Below the pieces are notes generated by a model. It did no database searches and was not told where the DNA came from. It saw only the letters and a program-made list of their open reading frames with translations. From contig NZ_JAKZKT010000011.1 in the NCBI RefSeq assembly GCF_022808645.1, forward strand, positions 53,815-117,814: a stretch of DNA of 64,000 bases, written 5' to 3'. The position numbers were made by a program, and so were the translations under genes. This DNA is from Bacillus litorisediminis. GTDB lineage: Bacteria; Bacillota; Bacilli; Bacillales; JC228. This document shows positions 21,088-29,572 of this stretch, in pieces. Position 1 is the first letter of the stretch; each line of letters begins with the position of its first letter.

Positions 21088-21125
21088 AAAGAGGGGTTAT
21101 GGCACAGCTATAGCCTCTTCTTTTA
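21088..21125 (+). terminator. Rho-independent terminator inside the ABC transporter cluster
   Basis: AAGAGGGGTTAT pairs with ATAGCCTCTT (one bulge), followed by CTTTTAA. It lies between the binding-protein gene and the ATPase gene, so read-through probably sets the transporter ratio. Confidence 0.75.
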
Positions 21126-21154
21126 ATCAAAAGGCAAGCGAGTGAAACGAGGGT

Positions 21155-21216
21155 GAAACAAGGGGACGGTTCTTGCGTTTCACAAATTGAAACAAGAGAA
21201 CCGTCCCGCTGTTTCA
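21155..21216. repeat. REP-like inverted repeat pair before ATPase gene
   Basis: Units at 21155-21182 and 21189-21216 face each other and can form a long hairpin. The ribosome site GGAGGTG of the ATPase gene starts right behind the second unit. Confidence 0.9.
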
Positions 21217-21229
21217 TGGAGGTGATTGC

Positions 21230-22717
21230 ATGATTATTGAGATGAGAAATATTAGAAAGTCTTTTGGAAGCAATGATGTGCTGAAGGATGTTTCGTTTAC
21301 GTTAAAAGGCGGCGAAATCTGTGCGCTGCTTGGTGAAAATGGAGCAGGGAAATCAACCCTTATGAACATTTTGGGTGGAGTTCTCCCAATGGACTCCGGC
21401 TCGATCATTGTCGATGGAAAGCCAGTCCATTTTACCAGTCCGGCTGAATCATTGGAAGCGGGAATTGCTTTCATCCATCAGGAACTGAATTTAATCAACG
21501 ATTTGCCGATTTATGAAAATATGTTTTTAGGCAGAGAGCTTAAAACCAAACGGGGAAGCTTGGACCTCGAAAAAATGTACAAGGCCACCGAAGACATGTT
21601 CAAACGGATGAATGTGAATTTGGATCCGGGTACGATGGTTCGTGACCTTGATGCTTCTTATAAACAGATCGTTGAAATATGCCGTGCGATGATGACAAAT
21701 GCGTCGATCATCATCATGGATGAACCTACCACCTCCTTAACGGATCAGGAAATTGAACGTGTATTTGCCATGATGAGAACGTTGAGTGACCATGATGTCG
21801 GTATCATTTTTATCTCTCATAAGTTAAATGAGGTTATGCAAATTTGTAACCGCTACGTTGTACTGCGAGATGGAAACCTTGTGGCAGAAGGAAATGTTAG
21901 CGACGTAACGACGAATGATCTGGCACGTTTTATGGTTGGCCATGATGTGAGAACAGAACCGTTGCTAAGAGAGAAGAGACTAGGAGACGAAGTTTTACGT
22001 GTAGAAGGACTTACTTACAATCACGTTTTCAGAGACATTAGTTTTTCTATCAAAGCCGGTGAGATTGTTGGAGTTACGGGACTGCTTGGAGATGGGCGCA
22101 GTGAACTCTTTCTATCAATCTTTGGAGCGGAACCCGTTTCAGCCGGGAAAATATTTTTAAACGGTAAGGAAGTAAAAATCAATAGCACCACTCAGGCAAT
22201 CAAGGAAGGAATTGCGTACCTGCCACGTAATCGAAAAGAAAATGCGATTATCAAGGATATGAATATTATCGAAAATGCATCAATCGCAACTTGGCCGAAA
22301 TTTTCAAGACGAGGGATCATTAACACGGGGAAGCATCTGGAGATTTTTGAAGAGCAGCGCGGAGCATTGCGGTTAAAAATGGGAGACCTCACTGACAGCA
22401 TTACAAGTCTTTCCGGCGGAAACCAGCAAAAGGTGGTCCTCGCCAAATGGTTGGCAGCGGGCCCTAAACTGCTTATTCTAGATAACCCGACCCAAGGTGT
22501 GGATGTAGGAGCCAAAGAGGATATCTATAACATTATTTTGAAGCTTGCAGAGGAAAACATTGCGGTCGTCGTGCTTTCAAGTGAAGCACAAGAAATCATC
22601 CGGGTGTGTGACCGTGCGCTTGTCATGTATCACGGAGTTATTCAAGGAGAAGTTGCTGGTGAGGCAATGAATGAGCATACGATCATGAGTCTTGCTACAG
22701 GCGGGCAGCTGACATAA
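21230..22717 (+). CDS. Sugar ABC transporter ATP-binding protein, RbsA type
   Basis: 495 residues with two ABC cassettes in tandem, as in RbsA/XylG/MglA. The first has Walker A GENGAGKST, a degenerate signature (LDASYKQIVEICRAM) and Walker B IIIMDEP. The second has a degenerate Walker A (GLLGDGRSE) but an intact signature (LSGGNQQKVVLAKWL) and ILDNPTQGVDVGAK. It powers uptake through the permease that starts 21 bases downstream. The ATG follows GGAGGTGATTGC, just behind a repeat pair. Confidence 0.95.
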   Translation: MIIEMRNIRKSFGSNDVLKDVSFTLKGGEICALLGENGAGKSTLMNILGGVLPMDSGSIIVDGKPVHFTSPAESLEAGIAFIHQELNLINDLPIYENMFLGRELKTKRGSLDLEKMYKATEDMFKRMNVNLDPGTMVRDLDASYKQIVEICRAMMTNASIIIMDEPTTSLTDQEIERVFAMMRTLSDHDVGIIFISHKLNEVMQICNRYVVLRDGNLVAEGNVSDVTTNDLARFMVGHDVRTEPLLREKRLGDEVLRVEGLTYNHVFRDISFSIKAGEIVGVTGLLGDGRSELFLSIFGAEPVSAGKIFLNGKEVKINSTTQAIKEGIAYLPRNRKENAIIKDMNIIENASIATWPKFSRRGIINTGKHLEIFEEQRGALRLKMGDLTDSITSLSGGNQQKVVLAKWLAAGPKLLILDNPTQGVDVGAKEDIYNIILKLAEENIAVVVLSSEAQEIIRVCDRALVMYHGVIQGEVAGEAMNEHTIMSLATGGQLT

Positions 22718-22738
22718 GTAGGGGAGAGGGAGCCAGTT

Positions 22739-23797
22739 ATGAAGCCGAATTTAGGTAATACGAATGTAAAAAGTAATAGAAGCTTTTTCCAATGGTTCAA
22801 ATATAAATGGTCAAATGAACCGCTATTTAGTATCTTCATTGCACTGATTATTATGGTTATTTTGCAGACGTTGGTCTTGGGATTTGATTATGATTCATTG
22901 GGGGAATGGTTTCAATCCTGGACGAACAACTGGATAAACATTCTTAGAAATAATGCAGGCGTCGGGATTGTTGCACTAGGTATGACTTTTGTTATTATGA
23001 CCGGCGGAATTGACTTAGCGGTCGGTTCCACATTGGTTATTACAGGTGCTTTTGCGATGTACTTGCTTGATACGGGCACTCAAGGTATCTTGGGTGCAAT
23101 GGGAATGACTGGAGTTCCAGCCATCGTTCTGACGGTTATTTTGGTTCTCATACTCGGTTATCTGTTAGGCTCGCTAATCGGTTTATCGATCACTAAAGGA
23201 AAAGTCCCACCGTTCATTGCGACATTAGGAGCGATGATGATTTTCCGAAGTGTGACCCAGCATTTCACACAAGGATACAATACAACATTGCCAATGGAGT
23301 TTTTGCAGATTTCTAGTTTTAAAATTGGCAATTATATGATCATGCCGATCATCTATTGGGCGGTTATTGCCTATATCCTTTACTATGTGTCCAAGAGAAC
23401 CACTTTTGGAAGACAGATTATTGCGGTCGGATCGAATGAAAGAGCTGCGAAGCTTTCCGGTGTTAATGTGGAAAAAGTAAAGCTTCGTGTCTATGCTTTG
23501 ATGGGTCTTCTCGTTTCAATTGCCGCTATCATTCAGGTTTCCCGTATCGGTTCAATGGACTATTCAAACGCCGGTCGGGGAATGGAAATGGACGCCATTG
23601 CCGCGGCAGTCGTCGGCGGAACCAGCATGGCCGGAGGAAGAGGATTCATCCTCGGAACCGTCTACGGTATGCTCATCATAGCTGTTATGAATAATTTACT
23701 GAATTTGTTTGGAGTCCCACCGTTCTTAAGAGAAGCATTTAAGGGTGTCATTGTTATAGGTGCAGTGCTCCTGCAGAGGAAGGAGAAGACAGCATAA
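22739..23797 (+). CDS. Sugar ABC transporter permease, RbsC type
   Basis: 352 residues with about eight to ten hydrophobic segments. The RbsC/XylH signature is clear: GVGIVALGMTFVIMTGGIDLAVGS, GKVPPFIATLGAMMIFRS, and AAVVGGTSMAGGRGFILGTVYGMLII. It forms the membrane channel of the ribose-type importer. GGGGAGAGGGAG precedes the ATG. The sugar is unknown; the neighbouring dehydrogenases and isomerases suggest an inositol, rare sugar or derivative rather than ribose. Confidence 0.93.
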   Translation: MKPNLGNTNVKSNRSFFQWFKYKWSNEPLFSIFIALIIMVILQTLVLGFDYDSLGEWFQSWTNNWINILRNNAGVGIVALGMTFVIMTGGIDLAVGSTLVITGAFAMYLLDTGTQGILGAMGMTGVPAIVLTVILVLILGYLLGSLIGLSITKGKVPPFIATLGAMMIFRSVTQHFTQGYNTTLPMEFLQISSFKIGNYMIMPIIYWAVIAYILYYVSKRTTFGRQIIAVGSNERAAKLSGVNVEKVKLRVYALMGLLVSIAAIIQVSRIGSMDYSNAGRGMEMDAIAAAVVGGTSMAGGRGFILGTVYGMLIIAVMNNLLNLFGVPPFLREAFKGVIVIGAVLLQRKEKTA

Positions 23798-23880
23798 TAG
23801 GGTATGCAGACCGCCTTCTCGGCTAAAATGCTAATGCATTAAAGAGTTTTTCGATTCTCTCGTTTCAGGTGTATCTTATA

Positions 23881-23914
23881 AAGATCAGGTGTGTACAGCA
23901 TCTGGTCTTTTTTA
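23881..23914 (+). terminator. Rho-independent terminator behind the sugar transporter
   Basis: AAGATCAGGTG pairs with CATCTGGTCTT (with G-T pairs), followed by TTTTTTAT. Confidence 0.8.
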
Positions 23915-24018
23915 TATCCGCCAAAAAAGGGTGCTTTGTTAGATCTTTATTATTGTTTAATAGAGACAATCAAAATGTAATATAATATTGTCAGAATACT
24001 TAGAAAGGTAGTGTTGAT

Positions 24019-24771
24019 ATGACGGAAAATTATGCTGTTTTACCAGAAGCAGAGGAGTTTTTTTATCCCGGAAACGAAATTGGTGTTTTAATTAGTCATG
24101 GATTCACTGGTTCTACCCAAAGTATGCGTTATTTGGGCCAGCGGATTGCCGAGCAGGGATATACCGTATACGGACCTAGATTAACAGGACATGGAACCGA
24201 TCCAGAAGATATGGAACAATCTAGCTTTCAAAACTGGATAGCTGATGTAGAAGCGGGACTGGAAAAATTAAAAGAAACCTGTCAAACTATTTTCGTTGCA
24301 GGATTATCAATGGGTGGCACCTTAACTTTATATCTGGGGGAAAATCACCCGGAACTCGCAGGCATTATGCCGATAAATGCAGCTATTGACATGCCTGAAT
24401 TAAAACAAAACTATGAAAGCTTCCGTAATACGGATAAACGTTTTCTAGAAGGGATTGGTTCAGATATCAAAAAAGAGGGCGTGAAAGAGCTGGCATACCC
24501 TCTAACACCAATCAAATCAATGGGAGATTTGCTTTCATTGATGGAACTTGTACGAAGAGATTTAAGAAAGGTTACAGTCCCAACACTCATATTTGTATCG
24601 GATATTGATCATGTCGTGCCACCTGAAAATTCGAAGGAAGTCTATGAAACTATTTCCTCGCCAGATAAAGCAATCGTTCAGCTGAAAAACAGTTACCATG
24701 TTGCAACCTTAGACAATGACAAAGAGCTGATTGCGGAAGAGTGTATTAAATTTATAAAAGCACATATTTAA
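24019..24771 (+). CDS. Alpha/beta hydrolase, carboxylesterase (Est30/YvaK type)
   Basis: 250 residues of the small bacterial carboxylesterase/monoacylglycerol lipase group. GVLISHGFTGSTQSMR is the oxyanion region, GLSMGG carries the nucleophile Ser, SDIDHVVPP the Asp, and NSYHVATLD the His. No signal peptide is seen, so it is cytosolic. In relatives it hydrolyses short- and medium-chain esters. The ATG follows GAAAGGTAGTG. It stands alone between two terminators. Confidence 0.92.
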   Translation: MTENYAVLPEAEEFFYPGNEIGVLISHGFTGSTQSMRYLGQRIAEQGYTVYGPRLTGHGTDPEDMEQSSFQNWIADVEAGLEKLKETCQTIFVAGLSMGGTLTLYLGENHPELAGIMPINAAIDMPELKQNYESFRNTDKRFLEGIGSDIKKEGVKELAYPLTPIKSMGDLLSLMELVRRDLRKVTVPTLIFVSDIDHVVPPENSKEVYETISSPDKAIVQLKNSYHVATLDNDKELIAEECIKFIKAHI

Positions 24772-24775
24772 AAAT

Positions 24776-24803
24776 GAAACGAGGGGACGGTTCTCCTGTT
24801 TCA
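24776..24803 (+). repeat. REP-like repeat behind carboxylesterase gene
   Basis: Complete unit four bases behind the TAA stop. Confidence 0.9.
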
Positions 24804-24816
24804 CGATGTTTAATAG

Positions 24817-24848
24817 AAGGTCAGGTGCAGGCAGCACCTGATCTTTTT
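24817..24848 (+). terminator. Rho-independent terminator behind carboxylesterase gene
   Basis: GGTCAGGTGC, five-base loop, GCACCTGATC and a run of T. Confidence 0.85.
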
Positions 24849-24910
24849 GTATAAATGAAAACCATACGCTAGGCGCATGGTTCCGGATAGCTTATAGCGA
24901 TGTATTAAAA

Positions 24911-24980
24911 AAAGCCCACTCCTGGTGTTACAATAAATTTTGGTTCGCCAACCAAATTTATGTAACAAGGAGGGGCCCTT
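24911..24980 (+). promoter_or_regulatory. Translation-blocking 5' hairpin of the IS200 transposase
   Basis: The left-end palindrome extends outward so that AGCCCACTCC (about 24912-24922) can pair with GGAGGGGCCCTT, which contains the ribosome site of tnpA. IS200 of enterobacteria is known to bury its ribosome site in such a stem; the same is inferred here. Confidence 0.65.
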
Positions 24981-25583
24981 ATGTCATCTGACATAAACAG
25001 TTTAGCACATACTAAATGGAATTGTAAGTATCACATAGTCTTTGCACCAAAATATAGAAGACAAATCAAATACGGAAAGATAAAACAAGATATTGGAACG
25101 ATTCTAAGACAGTTATGTGAAAGAAAAGGTGTAAAAATTATTGAAGCAGCAGCATGTAAAGATCATATCCATATGCTGGTGTGTATCCCGCCAAAAATAA
25201 GTGTTTTATTATTCGTGGGGTATTTAAAAGGTAAAAATAGCTTAATGATATTTGATAGACATGCACATTTAAAATATCCGTATGGCAACAGAAAATTTTG
25301 GTGTAGAGGTTTCTATGTAGATACAGTAGGGAGAAATAAGAAAGTAATTGAAGAGTACATTCGAAATCAAATACAAGATGATATAGTCGCAGACCAATTA
25401 AGTATGGAAGAATTTATAGATCCGTTTACAGGAGAAGAAACAAAAAGAGATAGGAGAACCCCTTTTAGGGTTAGCCGGAAAAGTAGTGCGGTTGGCGAAC
25501 TATTCAGAGCCCCTTGCAGGGCCTGGCCAGTAACGAAGGCTTTTAGCCGCAGAACAAACCACCCGTTTCACGGGTGGTTATGA
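24981..25583 (+). CDS. tnpA: IS200/IS605-family transposase TnpA
   Basis: 200 residues. The Y1 transposase core (about 1-140) has CKYHIVFAPKYRRQ, the HUH motif in KDHIHMLVCIPP, and FWCRGFYVDTVGRN with the catalytic tyrosine region (FY in place of the more usual YY or YF). It excises and inserts the element as single-stranded DNA. From about residue 155 the frame runs through the structured right end of the element to its last bases, so the 45-residue tail is Arg/Ser/Pro-rich and probably not conserved. The frame shows no internal stops. Confidence 0.9.
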   Translation: MSSDINSLAHTKWNCKYHIVFAPKYRRQIKYGKIKQDIGTILRQLCERKGVKIIEAAACKDHIHMLVCIPPKISVLLFVGYLKGKNSLMIFDRHAHLKYPYGNRKFWCRGFYVDTVGRNKKVIEEYIRNQIQDDIVADQLSMEEFIDPFTGEETKRDRRTPFRVSRKSSAVGELFRAPCRAWPVTKAFSRRTNHPFHGWL

Positions 25584-25610
25584 CCAATGTTTCTATTTTA
25601 AAAATCCTCG

Positions 25611-26786
25611 TTAAATTTCAGTCTTCTCGTTCTCTACTTTTGAAACGGAAGAACCGTCCCCCTGTTTCCTTGGTCTAATCACAAATATGCCGCCAAGGAG
25701 GAGGGTGCCGCTGATGTAAAATACTGAAATGACGCCTGCCCAGGTACCGACCAATCCGAAAAATACCGGTGCGATCAATTGGGATAAGCGATTGCCTGCT
25801 AGACGCAGTCCAAGTACTTCACCTGTGCGCGATATGGGGGAGGCGTTATAGGTCGTTGCCATTGATAGCGGCTGGCCACAGCCTAATCCCAGTCCCATCA
25901 GGCCACTTAATATAAAATACAGAAGAACATTGCTCGTTAATGGGACTAATAGAAAAGCGATACCTGCAATACATACAGATGCCAGCAGGACAATGTCTCT
26001 TCCAAACGTATAAATAAGTTTTGTTAGGAATAAACGAATGGCAATTGTAGCTAACCCTTGAGTAGCAATAATCCAGCCGATCGCAGATTCGGAAATATCA
26101 TTATGTTTAGCGAAAAGCGGGAAGTAGGCCACAAATATGTCCTTTGAATATAAAACAAGCGCACTTGTGAGTAATGCTTTTCGCAGAATTGGCATTTTTA
26201 ATAAGCTGAGCGAAGAAGATATTTTGACTCTACCAATATCCTTTTGTTTCTTAATCACCGGGATAAAAAGCGACAAAACGATTGGTAAGAAATTAATAAT
26301 GATAGAAACGAAAAAAGCAGAAGAATAGGATATATACTCTGCAAGATATCCGCCGATCACGGGTCCGATTAAAGCTCCAATCGCAACGGCCAATGCATAC
26401 ATACTAAAGTAATAATCACGATTTTGGTCCGATGCTGAGTTACCTAAAATATTTTGGAGAGAAACGGTTATAAAAACATTGGCGATCCCTACAATAAATT
26501 GAGATGCGTAAAGTGCAGCAATGGTCGGAAAAAGATAAGGGATTGCCATTCCGATTGAAATTCCAATCAGCCCTAAAAAGGTCGGGAGCCGGTCTCCTGC
26601 ATGATCCGCAACTCTGCCTGCATGGATCGCAAATAGTAATGGAAAAAATGCATATGCCGCTGTTAAAAATCCAATATCTAATGTCGATGCGCCCATATCT
26701 AACGCATATAAAGTAATAATCGGCCTCGTAAGATTCATGATCGTTTGGAATCCAGCTGTGATGATGATGACTTTCCACAATAACAT
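25611..26786 (-). CDS. MFS transporter (drug/metabolite exporter type)
   Basis: 391 residues with about twelve hydrophobic segments. Motif-A-like GRVADHAGDRLP follows TM2, and LGCGQPLSMATTYNASP lies in the second half; the pattern fits YfmO/multidrug-type MFS proteins. ATG 26786 has GAGGGG upstream and is preferred to an in-frame ATG at 26825, which lacks a site. The last residues (KQGDGSSVSK) are encoded by a repeat unit at 25642-25669 that lies inside the gene. It is divergent from a LysR gene that may control it. Substrate unknown. Confidence 0.85.
   Translation of the reverse strand: MLLWKVIIITAGFQTIMNLTRPIITLYALDMGASTLDIGFLTAAYAFFPLLFAIHAGRVADHAGDRLPTFLGLIGISIGMAIPYLFPTIAALYASQFIVGIANVFITVSLQNILGNSASDQNRDYYFSMYALAVAIGALIGPVIGGYLAEYISYSSAFFVSIIINFLPIVLSLFIPVIKKQKDIGRVKISSSLSLLKMPILRKALLTSALVLYSKDIFVAYFPLFAKHNDISESAIGWIIATQGLATIAIRLFLTKLIYTFGRDIVLLASVCIAGIAFLLVPLTSNVLLYFILSGLMGLGLGCGQPLSMATTYNASPISRTGEVLGLRLAGNRLSQLIAPVFFGLVGTWAGVISVFYISGTLLLGGIFVIRPRKQGDGSSVSKVENEKTEI
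25642..25669 (-). repeat. REP-like repeat inside the MFS coding sequence
   Basis: Complete unit within the last 20 codons of the MFS gene. Read on the minus strand its frame is free of stops and encodes KQGDGSSVS. It is the only copy in the window that is translated as part of a convincing protein. Confidence 0.9.
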
Positions 26787-26944
26787 GTCTGACCCCTCAC
26801 TTAGAAGCACTTTAAACCTGTTCATCCGAAATGCTTATTGCCAACTGTCTATGTAAACAGTAATATACATACAACTATAAGTAAAATACTCTAAATCGAT
26901 AATCAGCCATAAATAAAATGAATATCTAAAATAAGGAGTCGGTC

Positions 26945-27808
26945 ATGAGAAGCCAGGATTGGGAGATTGTAAAGCTTTTATTTAAGCATAAAAATATTAC
27001 AAAGACAGCGCAAAGCTTGTATATATCACAGCCTGCTCTAACCAATCGCATCAAACAAATTGAAAAAGAGTTTGGCATTCAAATGGTAAACAGAGGCAGA
27101 AGGGGAGTTCATTTTACCCCTCAAGGCGAATATTTAGCTAAATGCGCAGACGAGGTTCTAAAAAAACTTCAAGAGATAAAGGAAAAATTAGCCAATATGG
27201 ACAACGATGTAGTCGGGACCTTAAAGCTGGGGGTTTCTAGTTTTTTTACTAAGTATAAACTGCCCAGGATTTTGCGTCTTTTTAAAAATCAGTACCCAAA
27301 TGTTGAATTTCAGGTAATGACTGGGTGGAGCAGAGATATGTTGAATGCACTTTATAAAAAGGATGTGCATATTGCGTTTGTTCGCGGTGATTATCATTGG
27401 CAGGGACCTCAGCAATTTTTATTTGAGGAACATCTGTGTATCGCTTCAATAAAAGAAATCAAGGTTGAAGAGCTTCCTTATCTCCCAAGGATTAATTATA
27501 AAACTGATCACTTGCTAAAGGCATTAGTTGATAACTGGTGGTCAGAAAATTTCTCAAAACCTCCGATGGTAACAATGGAGGTCGATCAGATTGATACTTG
27601 TAAAGAGATGGTAGCCAATGGTCTTGGGTATGCAATCGTGCCGAGTATGACCTTAAATGGGATGGATGAGATTTACAAAATTAAATTATGTGATAAAAAC
27701 GGCGAACCCATCGTACGAAAAACGTGGATGTTTTATCATGACGAGTCATTAGACTTAAACATCGTAAAAGCGTTCGTCTCTTTTGTGGAAACGCTGGATA
27801 TACAATAA
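26945..27808 (+). CDS. LysR-family transcriptional regulator
   Basis: 287 residues. The N-terminal winged HTH (ITKTAQSLYISQPALTNRIKQIEKEFGIQMVNRGRRGV) is followed by a two-lobed effector domain (GTLKLGVSSFFTKYKLPRILRLF, DTCKEMVANGLGYAIVPSM). AAGGAGTCGG precedes the ATG. It is divergent from the MFS gene, and upstream of the two-component system and tct operon. Both are candidate targets; the divergent arrangement favours the MFS gene. The TAA stop overlaps the edge of a repeat. Confidence 0.9.
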   Translation: MRSQDWEIVKLLFKHKNITKTAQSLYISQPALTNRIKQIEKEFGIQMVNRGRRGVHFTPQGEYLAKCADEVLKKLQEIKEKLANMDNDVVGTLKLGVSSFFTKYKLPRILRLFKNQYPNVEFQVMTGWSRDMLNALYKKDVHIAFVRGDYHWQGPQQFLFEEHLCIASIKEIKVEELPYLPRINYKTDHLLKALVDNWWSENFSKPPMVTMEVDQIDTCKEMVANGLGYAIVPSMTLNGMDEIYKIKLCDKNGEPIVRKTWMFYHDESLDLNIVKAFVSFVETLDIQ

Positions 27809-27867
27809 AACAAGGGGACGGTTCTTCTGTTTCACTCCATGAAACAGAAGAACCGTCCCCTTGTTTC
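27807..27867. repeat. REP-like inverted repeat pair
   Basis: Units at 27807-27834 and 27841-27867 face each other, six bases apart, directly behind the LysR stop. Except for one copy at 35951, no further repeat follows until 58362. Confidence 0.9.
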
Positions 27868-27984
27868 GTTGTTTCGCGCCATTGTTTCCCTTCCTTGATA
27901 ATTCAGACTATTCTGCATAAAATATACATAATAAACTACTAATTTGGGTTAGCGGAAAGGGGCTGTGAAGCGATTAGAGTCTCA

Positions 27985-29559
27985 TTGCAAACTAAACTTC
28001 TTGTGCTTATTATTTCTTTATTATTATTTGTCATTATCTTGTTGACGGGAATTTATTCGTATTTTGAGACAAAGCAGACAGAACAGCATATGGGACAGCT
28101 AGCTTTACAGGTTGCCACTACTGTTTCTTTAATGCCGGGTATAAAAGAGGCTTTTGAATTAGATAATCCTGCAGATGTCATTCAGCCTATTGCAGAGAAA
28201 ATCCGGAAAGAGGTTGGTGCTGAATATATTGTCGTCGGAAATAAGGATAGTATTCGCTATTCGCACCCCCAGCCATGGAAAATCGGTAAAAAAATGGTGG
28301 GGGGAGACAATGATTCCGCCTTAATTCACGGTGAATCTTATATTTCAAAGGCGGTTGGTTCTTTAGGACCTGCCCTTCGCGGAAAAGCGCCAATTTTTGA
28401 TCAGGAAGGCAACATCATTGGAATTGTATCTGTTGGTTTTATGCTTGAGGACATTCAGGCCGTCATTTTTAATAAACTTATTAACTTTAGCCTGATCGCT
28501 CTCTTAGTGTTAGTACTAGGAATTGGAGGCGGTATCTTGCTTGCAAGAAATATCCGAAAAGATACTCTTGGATTAGAGCCCCGCCAGATTGCTTCTCTGT
28601 ATAGAGAACGGAATGCCATCTTACATTCTATTAAAGAAGGAATTATAGCGGTTGATGACAAGGGTATAATCACGATGATGAATCATACTGCCAGAAATAT
28701 GTTAGGCATATCGGACAATCCAATCAATCAGCCAATAGAAAAAGTAATTCCAAATACAGAAATGTATAGAGTATTAGAGTCAGGAATCTATGAAAGTGAT
28801 CAGGAAATGATCCTAAGGGATCGGGTCGTCATTGTCAATCGCACACCGATTCTTGAAAAAGATAAGGTAGTTGGAGTGGTTGCTAGTTTTAGAGATAAAA
28901 CAGAAGTTACGGAAATGATTAATACATTGTCTGAGGTAAGAAAGTATTCGGAGGACTTAAGAGCCCAGACCCATGAATACACGAATAAATTATATGCGAT
29001 ATCCGGGCTGCTCCAATTAGGTGAATATGAAGAGGCAATTGAATTTATTCAAGCAGAATCAAGCTTTAACCAAATTCAGAACCGTATTTTATCAGAGCAG
29101 ATACAGGATCATAAGGTACAGGCTATTTTACTAGGAAAATTAGGGAAGGCGTCCGAACATAAAATCACTTTTATCATTGACCCTAACAGTTTTTTGAAAC
29201 CGCTGCCAAAGCATATTGATATTTCTAAATTGATTACGATTTTAGGTAATCTGATTGATAATGCATTTGAGGAGGTCATGAAAAGTCCAAAGAAAGAAGT
29301 GACCTTTTTTGCCACAGATATCGGTCATGATATTGTGTTTGAAATAGCCGATACAGGTAAAGGCATAGATTTTGAGAACCAGCCTGATATTTTTGAAAAA
29401 GGGGTTTCAAAGAAAAAAGGAAAAGACAGAGGATTTGGGTTGGCGATTGTGAAACAGGTTGTAGCTGAATTGAATGGAACCATCGAACTGCACAACCAGC
29501 CAGAAGGCGGAGCTGTTTTTTCTGTATTTATACCAAAACAAGTCAAGCATGTTAGTTAG
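27985..29559 (+). CDS. Sensor histidine kinase, CitA/DcuS/DctS family
   Basis: About 524 residues. TM1 (5-27), an extracytoplasmic Cache/PAS sensor (about 35-160; IRYSHPQPWKIGKKMVGGD is typical of citrate/dicarboxylate sensors), TM2 (about 168-190), a cytoplasmic PAS (205-310), the phospho-acceptor His in LRAQTHEYTNKLYAI, and an HATPase domain (NLIDNAFEE, DTGKGID, GFGLAIVKQV). It should sense an external di- or tricarboxylate and phosphorylate the regulator encoded next. The start is unsure: TTG 27985 is used, with a poor ribosome site; GGAAAGGGG lies 23 bases upstream. It overlaps no other gene. Confidence 0.9.
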   Translation: MQTKLLVLIISLLLFVIILLTGIYSYFETKQTEQHMGQLALQVATTVSLMPGIKEAFELDNPADVIQPIAEKIRKEVGAEYIVVGNKDSIRYSHPQPWKIGKKMVGGDNDSALIHGESYISKAVGSLGPALRGKAPIFDQEGNIIGIVSVGFMLEDIQAVIFNKLINFSLIALLVLVLGIGGGILLARNIRKDTLGLEPRQIASLYRERNAILHSIKEGIIAVDDKGIITMMNHTARNMLGISDNPINQPIEKVIPNTEMYRVLESGIYESDQEMILRDRVVIVNRTPILEKDKVVGVVASFRDKTEVTEMINTLSEVRKYSEDLRAQTHEYTNKLYAISGLLQLGEYEEAIEFIQAESSFNQIQNRILSEQIQDHKVQAILLGKLGKASEHKITFIIDPNSFLKPLPKHIDISKLITILGNLIDNAFEEVMKSPKKEVTFFATDIGHDIVFEIADTGKGIDFENQPDIFEKGVSKKKGKDRGFGLAIVKQVVAELNGTIELHNQPEGGAVFSVFIPKQVKHVS

Positions 29560-29572
29560 GGGTGAAAGAGGT

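Larger units (their letters stand above)
24908..25583 (+). mobile_element. IS200-type insertion sequence (IS200/IS605 family, TnpA only)
   Basis: A single Y1 transposase gene is framed by palindromes rather than inverted ends. On the left a long hairpin has arms TGTTACAATAAATTTTGGTT and AACCAAATTTATGTAACA (24927-24967); on the right ACCACCCG and CGGGTGGT (about 25559-25578). No tnpB is present. The exact ends cannot be fixed without an empty site; I place them at the outermost structured bases. Confidence 0.8.
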
